A stretch of 64,000 nucleotides of DNA from Lineus longissimus (lineage: Eukaryota > Nemertea > Pilidiophora > Heteronemertea > Lineidae). Both the position numbers and the translations under genes were made by a program. This document shows, in pieces, positions 52,017 to 63,336 of this stretch. The stretch covers positions 16,353,808-16,417,807 of the forward strand of contig NC_088315.1 of NCBI RefSeq assembly GCF_910592395.1. The letters are read 5' to 3'. The first letter of the stretch is position 1. Each line of letters opens with the position of its first letter. The notes under the pieces were generated by a model. The model saw only the letters and a program-made list of their open reading frames with translations, was not told the DNA's origin and ran no database searches.

Positions 52017-55000
52017 TGTACGCAACCTCTTTTTAAGAGCTTTGTTCTTCACATGACTATTTTGATTGGAAGAGGATAAGTACACAGCATGCTATGTATG
52101 CAACTGACAGTAGTTTTATGTTCACAGAGTTTTATATCAATATTCACTAGGCTCATTATAAAGCCCCGCATCCGATGTGGAATTTTCCCATCTTTTTTAA
52201 AGACTCTTTCTTATTTGACGATGGTACTAGAGTGTCGTATTACAAAGGTAACCTTGTATTGCTCCTGATACCAAAGGAGAGCTGTTTGGAAGGCGGGAAA
52301 GGATGATAATTCGACCCAAACTTGATGGGAAGCGTGGAGTTTTTCTCCAGTTGACGCCATTGATGACGTGGTTATGTTAATTCGCCTCTGCTGTGCATGC
52401 AACCAATTTGTTCCTGCATACACAGCAGTATGCTGTGTTCATAGTCACTTCGATTATGATAAGGACCAATATGTACAGGTTGAGAATCACCAACATCGAT
52501 ATCATGCTCACGAATATTAGTCTTAGTTGGAGCAGCAGAGAATATATGAAAATATTCAAGTAAGAGACTCTTAACAGAAAATAATGACATTAAAGTCACT
52601 ACCTGGTAAAGACAGGAAGACAAGACCAATTGAGACAAGACGAATGCGTCACAATTACTAAGATTATCTGACTAAGAAATCATTAAGAAGCTATTTACTA
52701 AGATTTTTCTTGCCATTTTTTTCCAATAAATAGCTAATTTAAAAAGTAATCAAATTCTAACTTAATTGGTAAGATGTTGGTCCTGGGTGATGAAAAAGAT
52801 GCCTTTTTCTCTCAAATAACCATCGTTTTCTCTGATTAAGTGTTTTACAAAACCTTTAATTGTTGTTATACAGAAACATGTGAAATTATTCATTATTCTG
52901 ATCAAATAGGCCAAAATACTGAAAATACTCATTTTCGACGAAAATCAAAAAATGATACGGGCCTTATAGGGTTTCAAAACCCTTTTCGGCACAGTCACTT
53001 TAAAATCGTATGCTTAGCCATCTGGTACTGTATATCTGACCACAGCTGGTCATACATAAACGTAGCCTGATTGAATCGTAAGAATGTCCATGGTGCAATA
53101 ACATTACCCCCTGGTTCAACTATCCGTGCAGCGACATGTTTGCTGCATGCCATGATGAATCCCACATGAAAAAAATTAAAAAGGCCTGTCACTATCAGTC
53201 CCAGGCTATCAGCATACATGTTTGATCAACGAGTGAAGGTTTTCAATCATAAACTTTTCCACAAATTCACATCGAACAAGTGCTGCCCCGTATACTGCAA
53301 TGAATTTCATGCATTGGACATGCTGGAAGGGCCACGTCTTTGAAAAACGCGCCAAAACCCTGTTCACGTGACCTGTATGTATCATGACTATAAGCATTCG
53401 TCTGCTGCGGCACGGTCCTTAAAAAATCGCAAGATATCGTGTTAGATTTGTGCCATCGTTTGGTATAATTACATCTACGAGATTCATCAAAACATTATTC
53501 TAGTCTTCATTCGCGTATTTATGACTTTTCATCGTTTCAATGCTTGATATGATGAAAATACTTACAACATGCAACACGAAATCCCGCATGAATTCGGCAA
53601 ATTAGTAGCAACATCCGGGTCTTCAACTTCCAGTTGCCAAGTGCCATGAAAGAGGACGACGGTGATTGGCTGACACATGCCTGTATGAATAAAAGTCGTA
53701 AGATGTCTACCTGAATAACGTCATGACTTTATTTGGATTTGGAAAATATTGACATTTTTGAAATAATGAATTTTTTTATGCGGTGGCAGTTTGAGATCAA
53801 AGCGCGGTCTTACCATACCCGTCGAATGCTAATTTCCATTTGAAATATAGCTCTTCTTGAAGTGTAAATTAGGTGTGTTTAAAATAAAGAAGGTGATAAA
53901 GTTTCAATCTAATCGGCTTGCTTATATGTAGTTTTGAGGCTCCATTCAACCCGTCGTGGTGAAAAAGCTGATTCGCGGATTAAAAGCCGTCAAAAACCAC
54001 CCCCTAACTTCAGACCCCCCCCCCCCCCCAACCTTGAAATGATCATGCATAATTTCATGGTTTGACAGACTAGGATAGGTCTATTTGGCTGTGAAAGCGT
54101 TTCTTCATGGGCACAAGTTATGAGCATGTAGAAAGTACAATTTTTAAGGGAAAACGGCTGAAAACTGACCAGCAGGACATACACGGTCGTTAATATAATA
54201 AAAAAACTGCACGAGTGGCTGTTACAAGTCACCAGATCGCACGAGATGATTGTTTCCACTCTGAAAACTTGAGACCGCAGGTCAGGGTGTAAAGCAGCGG
54301 GATCGACACCCGTATGTACATGTAGGCAGACATCGTCTGACGGATATACATGTAGGTCTATTCCTTTCCTTCCTGATATTGTATTGGCGAACTCTTCGAT
54401 GGTTAGATTCTTTCCTTCTTTATACCGCTTCTATCGAATCCGTACATTATTGTTGGTTATTATAGTAGCATGTGAATGACTTAAAAATTTGGTCCTGATA
54501 ATCGACCTGACCCATTCTGTCCTTTATTGGCTCGTGGCAGGGAATCTGCCATGCTGTTTCTGGTTAATATTTTTTACCAGCTGGCTATGGTTGCTTCATT
54601 ATCAAGTTTGTCATCATTTTTTCTTTGAGAGGAGAAAAGCATCGAGATATAGGTTGCAGTTTAAAACACTCTATTTGATCGAAGCAAAGTGACGAATGAT
54701 GGTCGATTGCCAGGGTACAGGCTCTTTAGTTCCCTCGATCAGTGCTGACAATTGTCAGTTTAACGTAAAAAATGTACACATAATCGTAACAATCGTATGA
54801 TGGGACTGAATCCGGGCTAACCCTTTTCCTTCTATCCAATATATTTGAAGGACAGGGATGCGCTCTTATTCCATCCCATTTCAATATATTTAGACTGATT
54901 CAACGCCATATTTGGGTAATGATGAAGCTGTTAAATTGTTTTCTTGGTCGGTTTCTGACTATTTTACAAACTGACAATTTAAATGATTACAAAGCCTTTA

Positions 55001-56129
55001 GTGCTTCGTTTGCGATTATGCACATATTGCGCTTTGTGTACTTGTACATATTGTGTAAAATTTCACAGCATTAGCTCATCTTTACCATTGTAAGCATAAT
55101 AAACCTATCGAATGATTTTTTTTAAAAATATAGTATTCAAAGTGCCTACATAGTCAATCGATACGGCGGTACTGGGTGGTGAAGAGCAGACGATCGATCC
55201 GATGTGGAGTTGGCTTCGAAAAAGTTAAACTCAGGCGTTTTGGCAACGTGCCATGGAGTTATTGACCTGTTAGATAAGAACTCGGGGATCTCAAAGAAAT
55301 TCGAATTCATTCAGAACACCTTATTGGTACATTTTGACGAAATCCAATAATTGTTGAAATGTTTATATGCTGATGAGTATTTGGAGTTTAAAAAGGCTTC
55401 TCCTGTTGTTGTGAAGAACCAAAGTGCTGTGCGAGAAATATTTCACAAAGAACGATTCCGCAAGACATCCATGTTCAAGCATGGGCCAAAGTTTCAGCTG
55501 ATTTGTGAAACACGATGTTGGTGAGCTGGGAGCTACGGTTTCTCTCTACCGGACCCGCTCTCACTTCGCGTATAGTTGACGGGCGGAAATCGTCGGAGCA
55601 ATTTGCCCAAGGTTCAAATCTTGGAGATGGGCTGCCTGTTGGCTCCTAATGGGAATTATCTAAGTAAAATCCGTAGACACGGGTATGGCTACGTCTATAG
55701 GCTACCCTTCCTGAATTTGGTCGGAACACCTAGTTGCTGAGGATCGGTAGTTGGTAAAAGCTGGACTCGGATTTTGGACTCACCTAAGTGCATTTATCAC
55801 AGAGTGAAGCTAAAAAATGCATTACAAGTATTTCACAAAATCACTGTTCAACATGTAGAACGCCTACTTTTTATGATGCCTATTTTTTAAATAATATGAA
55901 CATACCACAGGCCTCATCGTCACATGTATGCAGAAGATGACAAGGGGCAACCCTGAGCTATTAGGTAGCTTTCACAACAGTGTGAATAACGATATGCCCT
56001 GTACAAATGTCTGCGATGTCATCGATTTCTCTGATACATGTAATTGATTCATGCGACACTCCTTAATCATCTTTGATACTCAGTTAAAAAAGAACCAGTC
56101 ATTCACGTCGTCCAAGATAGAATATTCTC

Positions 56130-56143
56130 GTTGTCGCGGCAAC
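56130..56143. promoter_or_regulatory. RFX X-box-like palindrome, unit 3
   Basis: GTTGTCGCGGCAAC, identical to unit 2 and at the same distance from the signal exon. Confidence 0.5.
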
Positions 56144-56334
56144 GGTTACCCTCTATAGTCCCTTGCCTTCAGGTGTCAATGCCATGATCATCGTTCAAGG
56201 TCAAACTAAATTTGTTATCACGCGGACAAGTCAATATATGAGTTTATAATTAGATCATCTGTAATGAACTGAATCCATGGTTCTGGCGACTACCATCCAT
56301 CAACATAATAACTGCATCCAAACACACCCTATCC

Positions 56335-56431
56335 ATGATGCCTAAATATCTGATGTTGGCTGCAGTAATTGGTCTCGGATTTCGAGCATTTCTAGCGAAT
56401 CAAAGAACTTTCCACTCGTTAGGCTTGCAAC
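56335..56431 (+). CDS. Signal-peptide exon, unit 3
   Basis: Intact 97-base exon, same as unit 2. The nested Harbinger insertion now lies between it and the LamG exon, lengthening that intron by 5.6 kb. Confidence 0.6.
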
Positions 56432-58172
56432 GTAAGTATACATGTATAAGAGGTAACTGTCGATAATTTTACCAGTTCGCCTCGCAAATACGGCGTATCA
56501 GACCTTCAAACTGCAGAGTCCCTTTTGAGAATTCAGGAACAAATTTGGGTGACGGAGTTTCCTGAGTATCTTTTTTTTTATTTTGCCATCAAATGCAGCC
56601 GTTATGACATGGAATTTTGATGGCAGCTCACGAGACATAAGGTAGTAAGGACTCTTCAATATGCCGGATGAGATTTATGATATAGCCAAGTGGTGAATCA
56701 GTATGTCCACTCAATTTTGGATTTATAGTTATCGCCGTTGAATGGCGTGTGTTACCAATAACCAAACTGCTACTTCACATCAAATGACCCCTGTTACCTG
56801 GAAGTACGCATGATTAGAATGATCCTCTTGTATGCCGAATTTGACTGATGTGACCTGGAAATACGCAATAAATCGGAGGGTCGTCTCGACAATATCGTGA
56901 AATCTTGGAATTTATTGAATATTCAAAGCCTTACTGTAAACAGCACATAACATGTCTTAAGCATTGGTCGTCTTCGGAATTTTATTGATAAAGAGAAAGT
57001 AAGTTTTGGTAAGATTTTGCCAAACTGAAGAATATTCACCCCTAAGATAAAACTATTTATTTGTCCCTCAAATCCTGGCTTGGTCATTCTCCTTCACCGG
57101 GTCGTCTTTTGAAGTCGAAGAGCTTCGTCCTTTCTACCTTTGTCATGTAAAGCCTGCACCACACGGTGGAAATTTGCGTGATGCAAGTGACACGCGTGCA
57201 TGTTGCGACAGGCAAATTCTCACTGTGTGGGGTCGTTTTTTGCTGCGTATCTTCCCTCGCGAGTCGAGACGCAGCCGATCTAGCATGTTTGATATTTTCT
57301 CGACACGCGAGGAAGTTAATCACCGTGTGGGGGCTACCTGCAGCAATTTTGCGCGAGTTCGACGAATCACAACAAGCATATCGGTCACATGATTTATAGG
57401 TCAGTCACATGATACCAAAATGGCAGCTCCCATTGAGTCGACAGATGTGAGACAAGACCACAATTGATTTTTTAAGCCTTTTAGCAGTTAAATTTTCAAT
57501 GTTTGACCGCGACGCATCAAAGAACGCGTCAAGTAGTGAAACTGAAATTCGGATATGATATACGGGTTAGTCTTGCGAGTAACTGGTGCGATGGAAATTG
57601 GTGATTGACCACGGAAATTTTTTTATAATCGACAAATTAGACAGACTTTGTAGGCCAGTCAAATTAGCGGGTTGACCCACCACAAATTGCAAAAGAAACG
57701 ATTCCACCTGTATTCATTCAGGAATGACCCCCTAAACACCATACTGAAAATCTCAATGAATCCAAATAGGGGAAGGGGGTCAAATATGCTAATTTATGCT
57801 AATTAGTAGCCAAATATAGGGAAACAATGACTTTTGTCCAAAATCATCCAAATTAGTCAATCAAGGTGTCTAATCATATGTTTTCAGAATCAAGGAAATC
57901 AATGAAACCATTCTTGACAAGAAAAAATATGTTGCATCGTGGGTAATATGTTAATTAGTCACCAATTTGTGCCGATTTTCTAAGAAATCTTGATATTAGT
58001 AATTTTCGTCAAAAATTATCCTGTTGTGACCATTTATGAGTCTAACCCAATGGACCTAGAGGCAATGAAACCTAATAGATATGGTTTTAAAACAATAAAA
58101 GGCATTGCATCATGTGAAATATGCTAATTACCCACCGCAAGTGCTGATTGAATTGGACACTTTTCTAGTCAT

Positions 58173-59081
58173 TTAGTCATCGTCATCTTCATTGTCAATG
58201 TCACTGTCATTCATTACAATAATTTCAATGTTTGTGCAACTGGTACCCTCGCAGTGGCTACAGGCAGAAGAACATAGAAGGCCATGCCTCAGACATGTGT
58301 ATCTAAGTATGCTGCACCCAGTTTTACACTCGCATCTGAACATCTCAAGCAATTTGCTTTGTGCCGCCGGCAGGTCTGTCGTATTTGGCAACAACTGTCC
58401 CCCGACTTCTTTCCAACCCCACTCGGATGGCTCAAGGTCCGACACATCTCGTTTCCACTCTTGAATTTGGAAGAACACTCTCAAGCTATGATATCTAGCA
58501 GCAGCTGACGTAGGGGGCAAATTCTTTGCCTCTACTGCTTTCGAACCCTTTTTCACCTTATCACAGTATCGTTTGTAACGCAAACTGTTCAGATCTTTTT
58601 CTGCTCCGTTAAAAAGGCCTTCTAAGGCTTCCTCCCCTGCCTTGATGATATCCTCCTTGGGAGTGTCCTTATCGCCACTGAAAACCTGTGCAAGTTTTCG
58701 AAACTTTGCATTCTTTATGATCATTTTTAGTGCGCAGGCTTTGACAAGTCCTTGTACTCTTGAAGTTGAGTCACATCCTAGCATAGCATGAATAAATGGG
58801 ATGTGTGAACACACATTCTCACCAGGTGTGGCTTTCGTTTTCTTTATGTCCCAGACTCTATGCTTGGTGGAATTTGCCTTGGGCTCTGGTCTGAAGAAGA
58901 TGTCGCATGAGTTGATATCCACATGGTAACATAGCAGTACAAGTAAATCGGTGTCGTCCCCAACATGGACAGTTTGGATTGATATTGCGGATTCAATAGC
59001 TGCATCAACGATCAGTGCATCTGCATCGCCCTCCGCATGAATTATTTGGCATCCAGTCATTTCCAACATATTACCAAGCAT
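58173..59081 (-). pseudogene. Academ-like C-terminal part: XPG/PIN nuclease and CXC-type zinc region
   Basis: The 302-codon frame starts inside the protein (FLKNKDNKQRFLKMLG precedes the ATG in the same frame). The nuclease part has HAEGDADALIVDAA and VHVGDDTDLLVLL, the acidic signatures of XPG-I/PIN nucleases, and HAMLGCDSTSRVQGL, a helix-hairpin-helix-like segment. After a helical linker a Cys-rich tail (CECKTGCSILRYTC ... CSHCEGTSC) resembles the CXC (tesmin) zinc-binding motif. The protein ends in an acidic stretch. In the element this protein would cut and bind DNA during transposition. The N-terminal remainder is at 59114-59724 in other frames. Confidence 0.65.
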
Positions 59082-59113
59082 TTTGAGGAAACGCTGCTTG
59101 TTGTCCTTGTTCT

Positions 59114-59724
59114 TTAGGAAGTTTTCAGAAAGGCCTCACGCCGCTCCTGTTCCTCAGGTCTACCTTGTTTCAATCGTTTTGCACCCCCATCCGAACAAAA
59201 CTGCTGTGGAATCTGCTTTCCCGTCCGAAAATTGACATTGTAACTTTGATGGTGGTAGCATGCATCTGCAGCATGCAAGTCCGATGCGTAAGCCAATCTT
59301 CTAACGACTGCATCAGCCCATTCATCTTTCCTATTTTGAGAGTGTTCAAATACTGAATCCTGGAAATCTTTTGTCCTAACTGGATATACGACACAACCTC
59401 TTTTAGTTCCCTCTGTATATTTCACTACTCTACCACAGAATAAACAATGTTCCTTGAAATCAAATTTGGTGGACTCCGATCGTAATATGCAAGGTGTTTT
59501 TGGCTCAGGGGCATGCACGAATCCCTCTTCAGATCTTTTGATATCTGATTTGGATTGATAAACTTTTTCCTGCAATCCCGGTGAACTTCGTGACCTGTTT
59601 CTTTTCGTATGCAACTTCCACGGATTTCACTTGCATTGTTTATGCCATAACATCCTTTTTGGCCAAGAGTAACTGTTGGCTTGGATGTCGTCAAACCTTC
59701 ATCACAAAACACACATTTTTCCAT
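59114..59724 (-). pseudogene. Academ-like N-terminal Cys-rich region, frameshifted
   Basis: From the ATG at 59724 the frame encodes MEKCVFCDEG and GHEVHRDCRKKF, a zinc-finger-like start. At about 59520-59530 a frameshift is needed to continue (EEGFVHAPEPKTPC, then EHCLFCGRVVKY and RLAYASDLHAADACYHH). It ends in EAFLKTS at 59114, where the deletion joins it to the nuclease part. Members of this invertebrate family are usually much longer, with several hundred residues between these parts (family knowledge), so the catalytic middle has been lost. Confidence 0.6.
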
Positions 59725-62177
59725 TGTATTACTGCAGGTCTTTCTGAAAGAATATGTTACAGATCCTCAAAAGGTGAAAGAAAATTAATCATTAACACCA
59801 CACTGACATGTACAAAGTTAAATTCTAGTGCTCGGCTGGCCTATTAATGATTTATATTGATTGTTGATTTAAGAAATCTGTAAATTAGACAAATCATGTT
59901 GTCATTCATCACTAAAGCATGTATTTACACATCCTGAAAGCAGACAGACATATAGTTCTACACCGGCGGGTGATAGATACAAAGTTGGCACCCAATATCA
60001 ATTTTAAGTGATGAAGCCACATGCTTCAGATGCAATAATTAAGTACCTATACTATTCTCTGTAAAGTGATCTAACCGGGATAAAACCTACCTGTGTGGCA
60101 GCTATAAACAAATTAGATGCATCATAGCATTTCACAATTAGCAGGAAACTCGTTTCATGTTACATATTTAAGATATTGTTATGAATCAGATATTGTTATT
60201 GTCTTAAACTTAATTAAAACAAAGATGGCAGCAGGGTACATAATATGTAATATATATGGAGCGCTAATGCAGAAATTTAAATAAGAACTCACCTCTGATG
60301 CTTGACAATGAGGGTCGAAGATGGGCCGCGTTTAACATTACAGAGTTGAAATATAAGTAATGTGGAGTGTTTCTTTTTTAGCATCAATCGGTTAAGAAGA
60401 AACACTAACCCTGATTTTGTGACGATATATAATGCTAATGAGCACATTTCCCTCTACGCAACACTTAGTTGACGTAAAATTATAATTATTAGGTTTCATT
60501 GCCTCTAAGTCCAATGGACTAGACTCATAAATGGTCACAACAGGATAATTTTTGACGAAAAATACTAATATCAAGATTTCTTAGAAAATTGGCAAACATT
60601 TGTAACTAATTAACATATTACCCACGATGCAACATATTTTTTCTTGTCAAGAATGGTTTCATTTTTTTCCTTGATACTGAAAACATATGATTAGACACCT
60701 TGATTGACTAATTTGGATGATTTTGGACAAAAGTCATTGTTTCCCTATATTTGGCTACTAATTAGCATAAATTAGCATATTTGACCCCCTTCCCCTATTT
60801 AGATTCATTGAGATTTTCAGTATGGTGTTTAGGGGGTCATTCCTGAATTAATACAGGTGGAATCGTTTCTTTTGCAATTTGTGGTGGGTCAAGCCCTAAA
60901 ATGAGCTAGATTGACTGGCCTATTGATATTTCCACTTTTTTCAGCCAACTGCCTGAAAAACTCAAAACACGCCCCCTATTACCCAATTAGCAAAATTCGA
61001 AATAAATTTTTTCATCAAATAATTTCTTTATATCTGTAGACTTGCCACAGCAAATATTTTTTCAATACCTCTCCAAATATGTACTTGAGAGTAAAAAACA
61101 TGCACTCGTCTAATTGATAGGCCTCGACCCTCCAACCTATGAATATTCATTAGTGGTCTTGTCTCAATGAAGGTACATTTCAGGGGTTAACATTTTGAGA
61201 TTTTTTTCAAACTAATGTAGATGACATCCCACAACTCTCCAACAAAGGAAAGTCATATCTGGACATTTTTGGAGAAATGAGAGACATTTCAAAGAGTGGT
61301 ACAACTGTGCCAAAGCGACAAAAGAGGACAAAATCGACAAAAAGTCATGATTTTGCAGCCAACAGCACCAAATTCAAAGACCTGCCCTGGCCAGAATAAG
61401 CAAGCTATGGAGCTGAAAATTTAGGATGTGATTTAGGAATATCTTTGCTGCTTAGGGCAAAACTTTCAGAATCAAGGCCTAAGTAGTTTCAAAGAAATTA
61501 CAAAATGAATGGCAACACAACAAGACTTGTAAACATGAAACCGAACTTAGACCGGGGTTAGGTTGACTCTTATTTGGGTCAAATTAAGTTTTTTTCTCAT
61601 TATTTTAGCTTGTTTTGACCTTAAATCATCAGCAATACAATATTCTAAATGAATTAGAGTGATTTGAGCACATTCAAATTTTTCACTATATTGACCCAAA
61701 ATGTAGTGTAAATAGAGACAAGACCACAATTGATTTTTTAAGCCTTTTAGCAGTTAAATTTTCAATGTTTGACCGCGACGCATCAAAGAACGCGTCAAGT
61801 AGTGAAACTGAAATTCGGATATGATATACGAGTTAGTCTTGCGAGTAACTGGTGCGATGGAAATTGGTGATTGACCACGGAAATTTTTTTATAATCGACA
61901 AATTAGACAGACTTTGATATTTCCACTTTTTTTCAGCCAACTGGCAGAAAAAACTCAAAACACGCCCCCTATTACCCAATTAGCAAAATTCGAAATAACT
62001 TTTTTCATTAAATAATTTCTTTATATCTGTAGACTTGCCACAGCAAATATTTTTTCAATACCTCTCCAAATATGTACTTGAGAGTAAAAAACATGCACTC
62101 GTCTAATTGATAGGCCTCGACCCTCCAACCTATGAATATTCATTAGTGGTCTTGTCTCATGTTTGGCCGAAGACAAA

Positions 62178-62417
62178 TTAGTTGTTTTGTGGCCAGAATA
62201 CCCGTCCCTGTACGATGTACGTTCGCCTGACTTTAGAGACCTCCTCCCGCAATTCAGCAATTAGATTTGCATAGGCCCCCTTATCCTCTCTTCTCTGAAT
62301 CCATGGCCTTGTCCAAAGACTACGGTCCACGCGGCGCCGCCTCCGCCGCCGCCTCCGACAGAGTAACAGCAGGAGAATAAGGGCAATTTGGTTTTCTTGG
62401 TCCATAATACTTCTCAT
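62178..62417 (-). pseudogene. Harbinger transposase N-terminal fragment
   Basis: The 79-codon frame encodes MRSIMDQENQIALILLLLLC, a run of nine Arg, and LWTRPWIQRREDKGAYANLI followed by AELREE. The 'RPW..RR...GAY..L..EL' pattern is the start of animal PIF/Harbinger transposases. It stops after FWPQNN, 16 bases from the composite insertion, so the catalytic domain is lost. Confidence 0.65.
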
Positions 62418-62758
62418 AGGATTTGACAGTTCCCGGGCGCTGCCATTTTGGTATCATGTGACTGACCTATAAATCATGTGACCGATATGCTTGTTGTGAT
62501 TCGTCGAACTCGCGCAACATTGCTGCAGGTAGCCCCCACACGGTGATTAACTTCCTCGCGTGTCGAGAAAATATCAAACATGCTAGATCGGCTGCGTCTC
62601 GACACGCGAGGAAGATACGCAGCAAAAAACGACCTCACACAGTGAGAATTTGCCTGTCGCTACGTGCACGCGTGTCACTTGCATCACGCAAATTTCACCG
62701 TGTGGTGTGGGCTTTATATGCATGCATTGATTGTCTTCCTTTAATTCAACGGTTACAG

Positions 62759-63336
62759 AATGCTTTATGGAAAGAGCGCATCTTATGTCAACGCATCTAT
62801 CTTTGGGCGGGTAATGTCTTTCAATAATGGCGGAAAACACGATCAGTGCGTAAGGGCCCCAGCGGCCAATCTCGGAGGCGGTTGGTTGACTGTTACGTTG
62901 TTCTTCAGACCGAAATATAGAAAAGTCACACAGTCACTGATCACATTCATGAATCGAAAGGAATATATTCATGTACGCTTTAACTGTCAGTATTTTGACG
63001 TTTTTTTTGGCACGAGGAGTGGTCCAAATAGAAACAACGTTTTTACCTATAAATCAGGTTGTTTGTTCTTCGATCAATGGCATCAGTTTATTTTCATGGT
63101 GAACGTTTTGAAGGAAGTATGTAACCTTTCTATTGATGGGAGACAGCTTGAGCAAGATAGTTCTTGGAAAAGGGTGTTCAAGGATATCAGTTGGAGAGGA
63201 ATTACGATAATTGGGTGCCATTTTAGAAGTCATAAAAGTCATTGCAGGCAGTGTTATTTTCGAGGAGATATCGCCCAAATAGTTATCTATCGAACCAAAC
63301 TAAGTGATGAACAATTGAGGAGTATTCATGACGACT
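62759..63336 (+). CDS. LamG/concanavalin-like domain exon, unit 3
   Basis: The 578-base exon has intact acceptor (caacggttacag) and donor (gact|gtaagt) and the same fold motifs as the other two copies, with Ser and Gly kept at the two positions changed in unit 2. The nested Harbinger insertion ends 43 bases upstream of this exon, close to the branch-point region, which may affect splicing. Confidence 0.65.

Larger units (their letters stand above)
42045..52690. repeat. Tandem segmental unit 2 (10.65 kb)
   Basis: The most complete unit. It runs from ctatttactaag (42045) to the same word at 52691. It includes the hAT-like fragment, the X-box, and the signal, LamG and PAN-like exons, plus the Gypsy fragment. 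It is nearly identical to unit 3 where both exist. Confidence 0.88.
57651..60922 (-). mobile_element. Academ-like DNA transposon, internally deleted
   Basis: The 3272-base element has long inverted ends (about 400 bases; taggccagtcaa...ttgactggccta) and a three-base duplication TTG (57648-57650, 60923-60925). MITE copy B shows the empty site (gactTTGatattt). It encodes, on the minus strand, a Cys-rich N-terminus and an XPG/PIN-type nuclease with a CXC-like tail; cysteine-rich plus XPG nuclease with 3-4 bp duplications is the description of Academ transposons. The transposase core between the two parts is missing. Confidence 0.65.
57449..62158. mobile_element. Composite element: two copies of a 444 bp MITE around a 549 bp core
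   Basis: A MITE with ends gagacaagaccac / gtggtcttgtctc occurs twice in direct orientation: copy A (57449-61165, split by the Academ-like element) and copy B (61715-62158). The 549-base core (61166-61714) lies between. The tetramer ATGT flanks the whole (57445-57448 and 62159-62162), whereas the inner ends lack a matching duplication. This suggests the two MITEs and core moved as one unit. The core has no credible gene. Confidence 0.65.
57151..62713. mobile_element. PIF/Harbinger-family non-autonomous element (outer shell of nest)
   Basis: Inverted repeats of about 275 bases (57151-57426 and 62441-62713) begin AGCC and share gtgatgcaagtgacacgcgt, ctgcgtatcttcc and gttcgacgaatcacaac. Units 1 and 2 give the empty site: tcatgTTAtatgc becomes tcatgTAA[AGCC...GGCT]TTAtatgc. 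The TWA-type target and a leftover transposase N-terminus (62178-62417) place it in PIF/Harbinger. Most of its length is a later composite insertion, itself carrying an Academ-like element. Original internal sequence is only about 280 bases, so it was already a deleted copy. Confidence 0.8.

Noticed and set aside
57166-57399. Overlapping ORFs inside the left Harbinger inverted repeat
   Set aside because: They lie wholly in the TIR, mirror frames appear in the right arm, and no domain is present.
57449-62158. Interpretation of the duplicated 444 bp MITE as LTRs of a small retrotransposon (TG...CA ends)
   Set aside because: No primer-binding site after copy A and no purine tract before copy B; the ends are inverted repeats and the inner ends do not begin TG.
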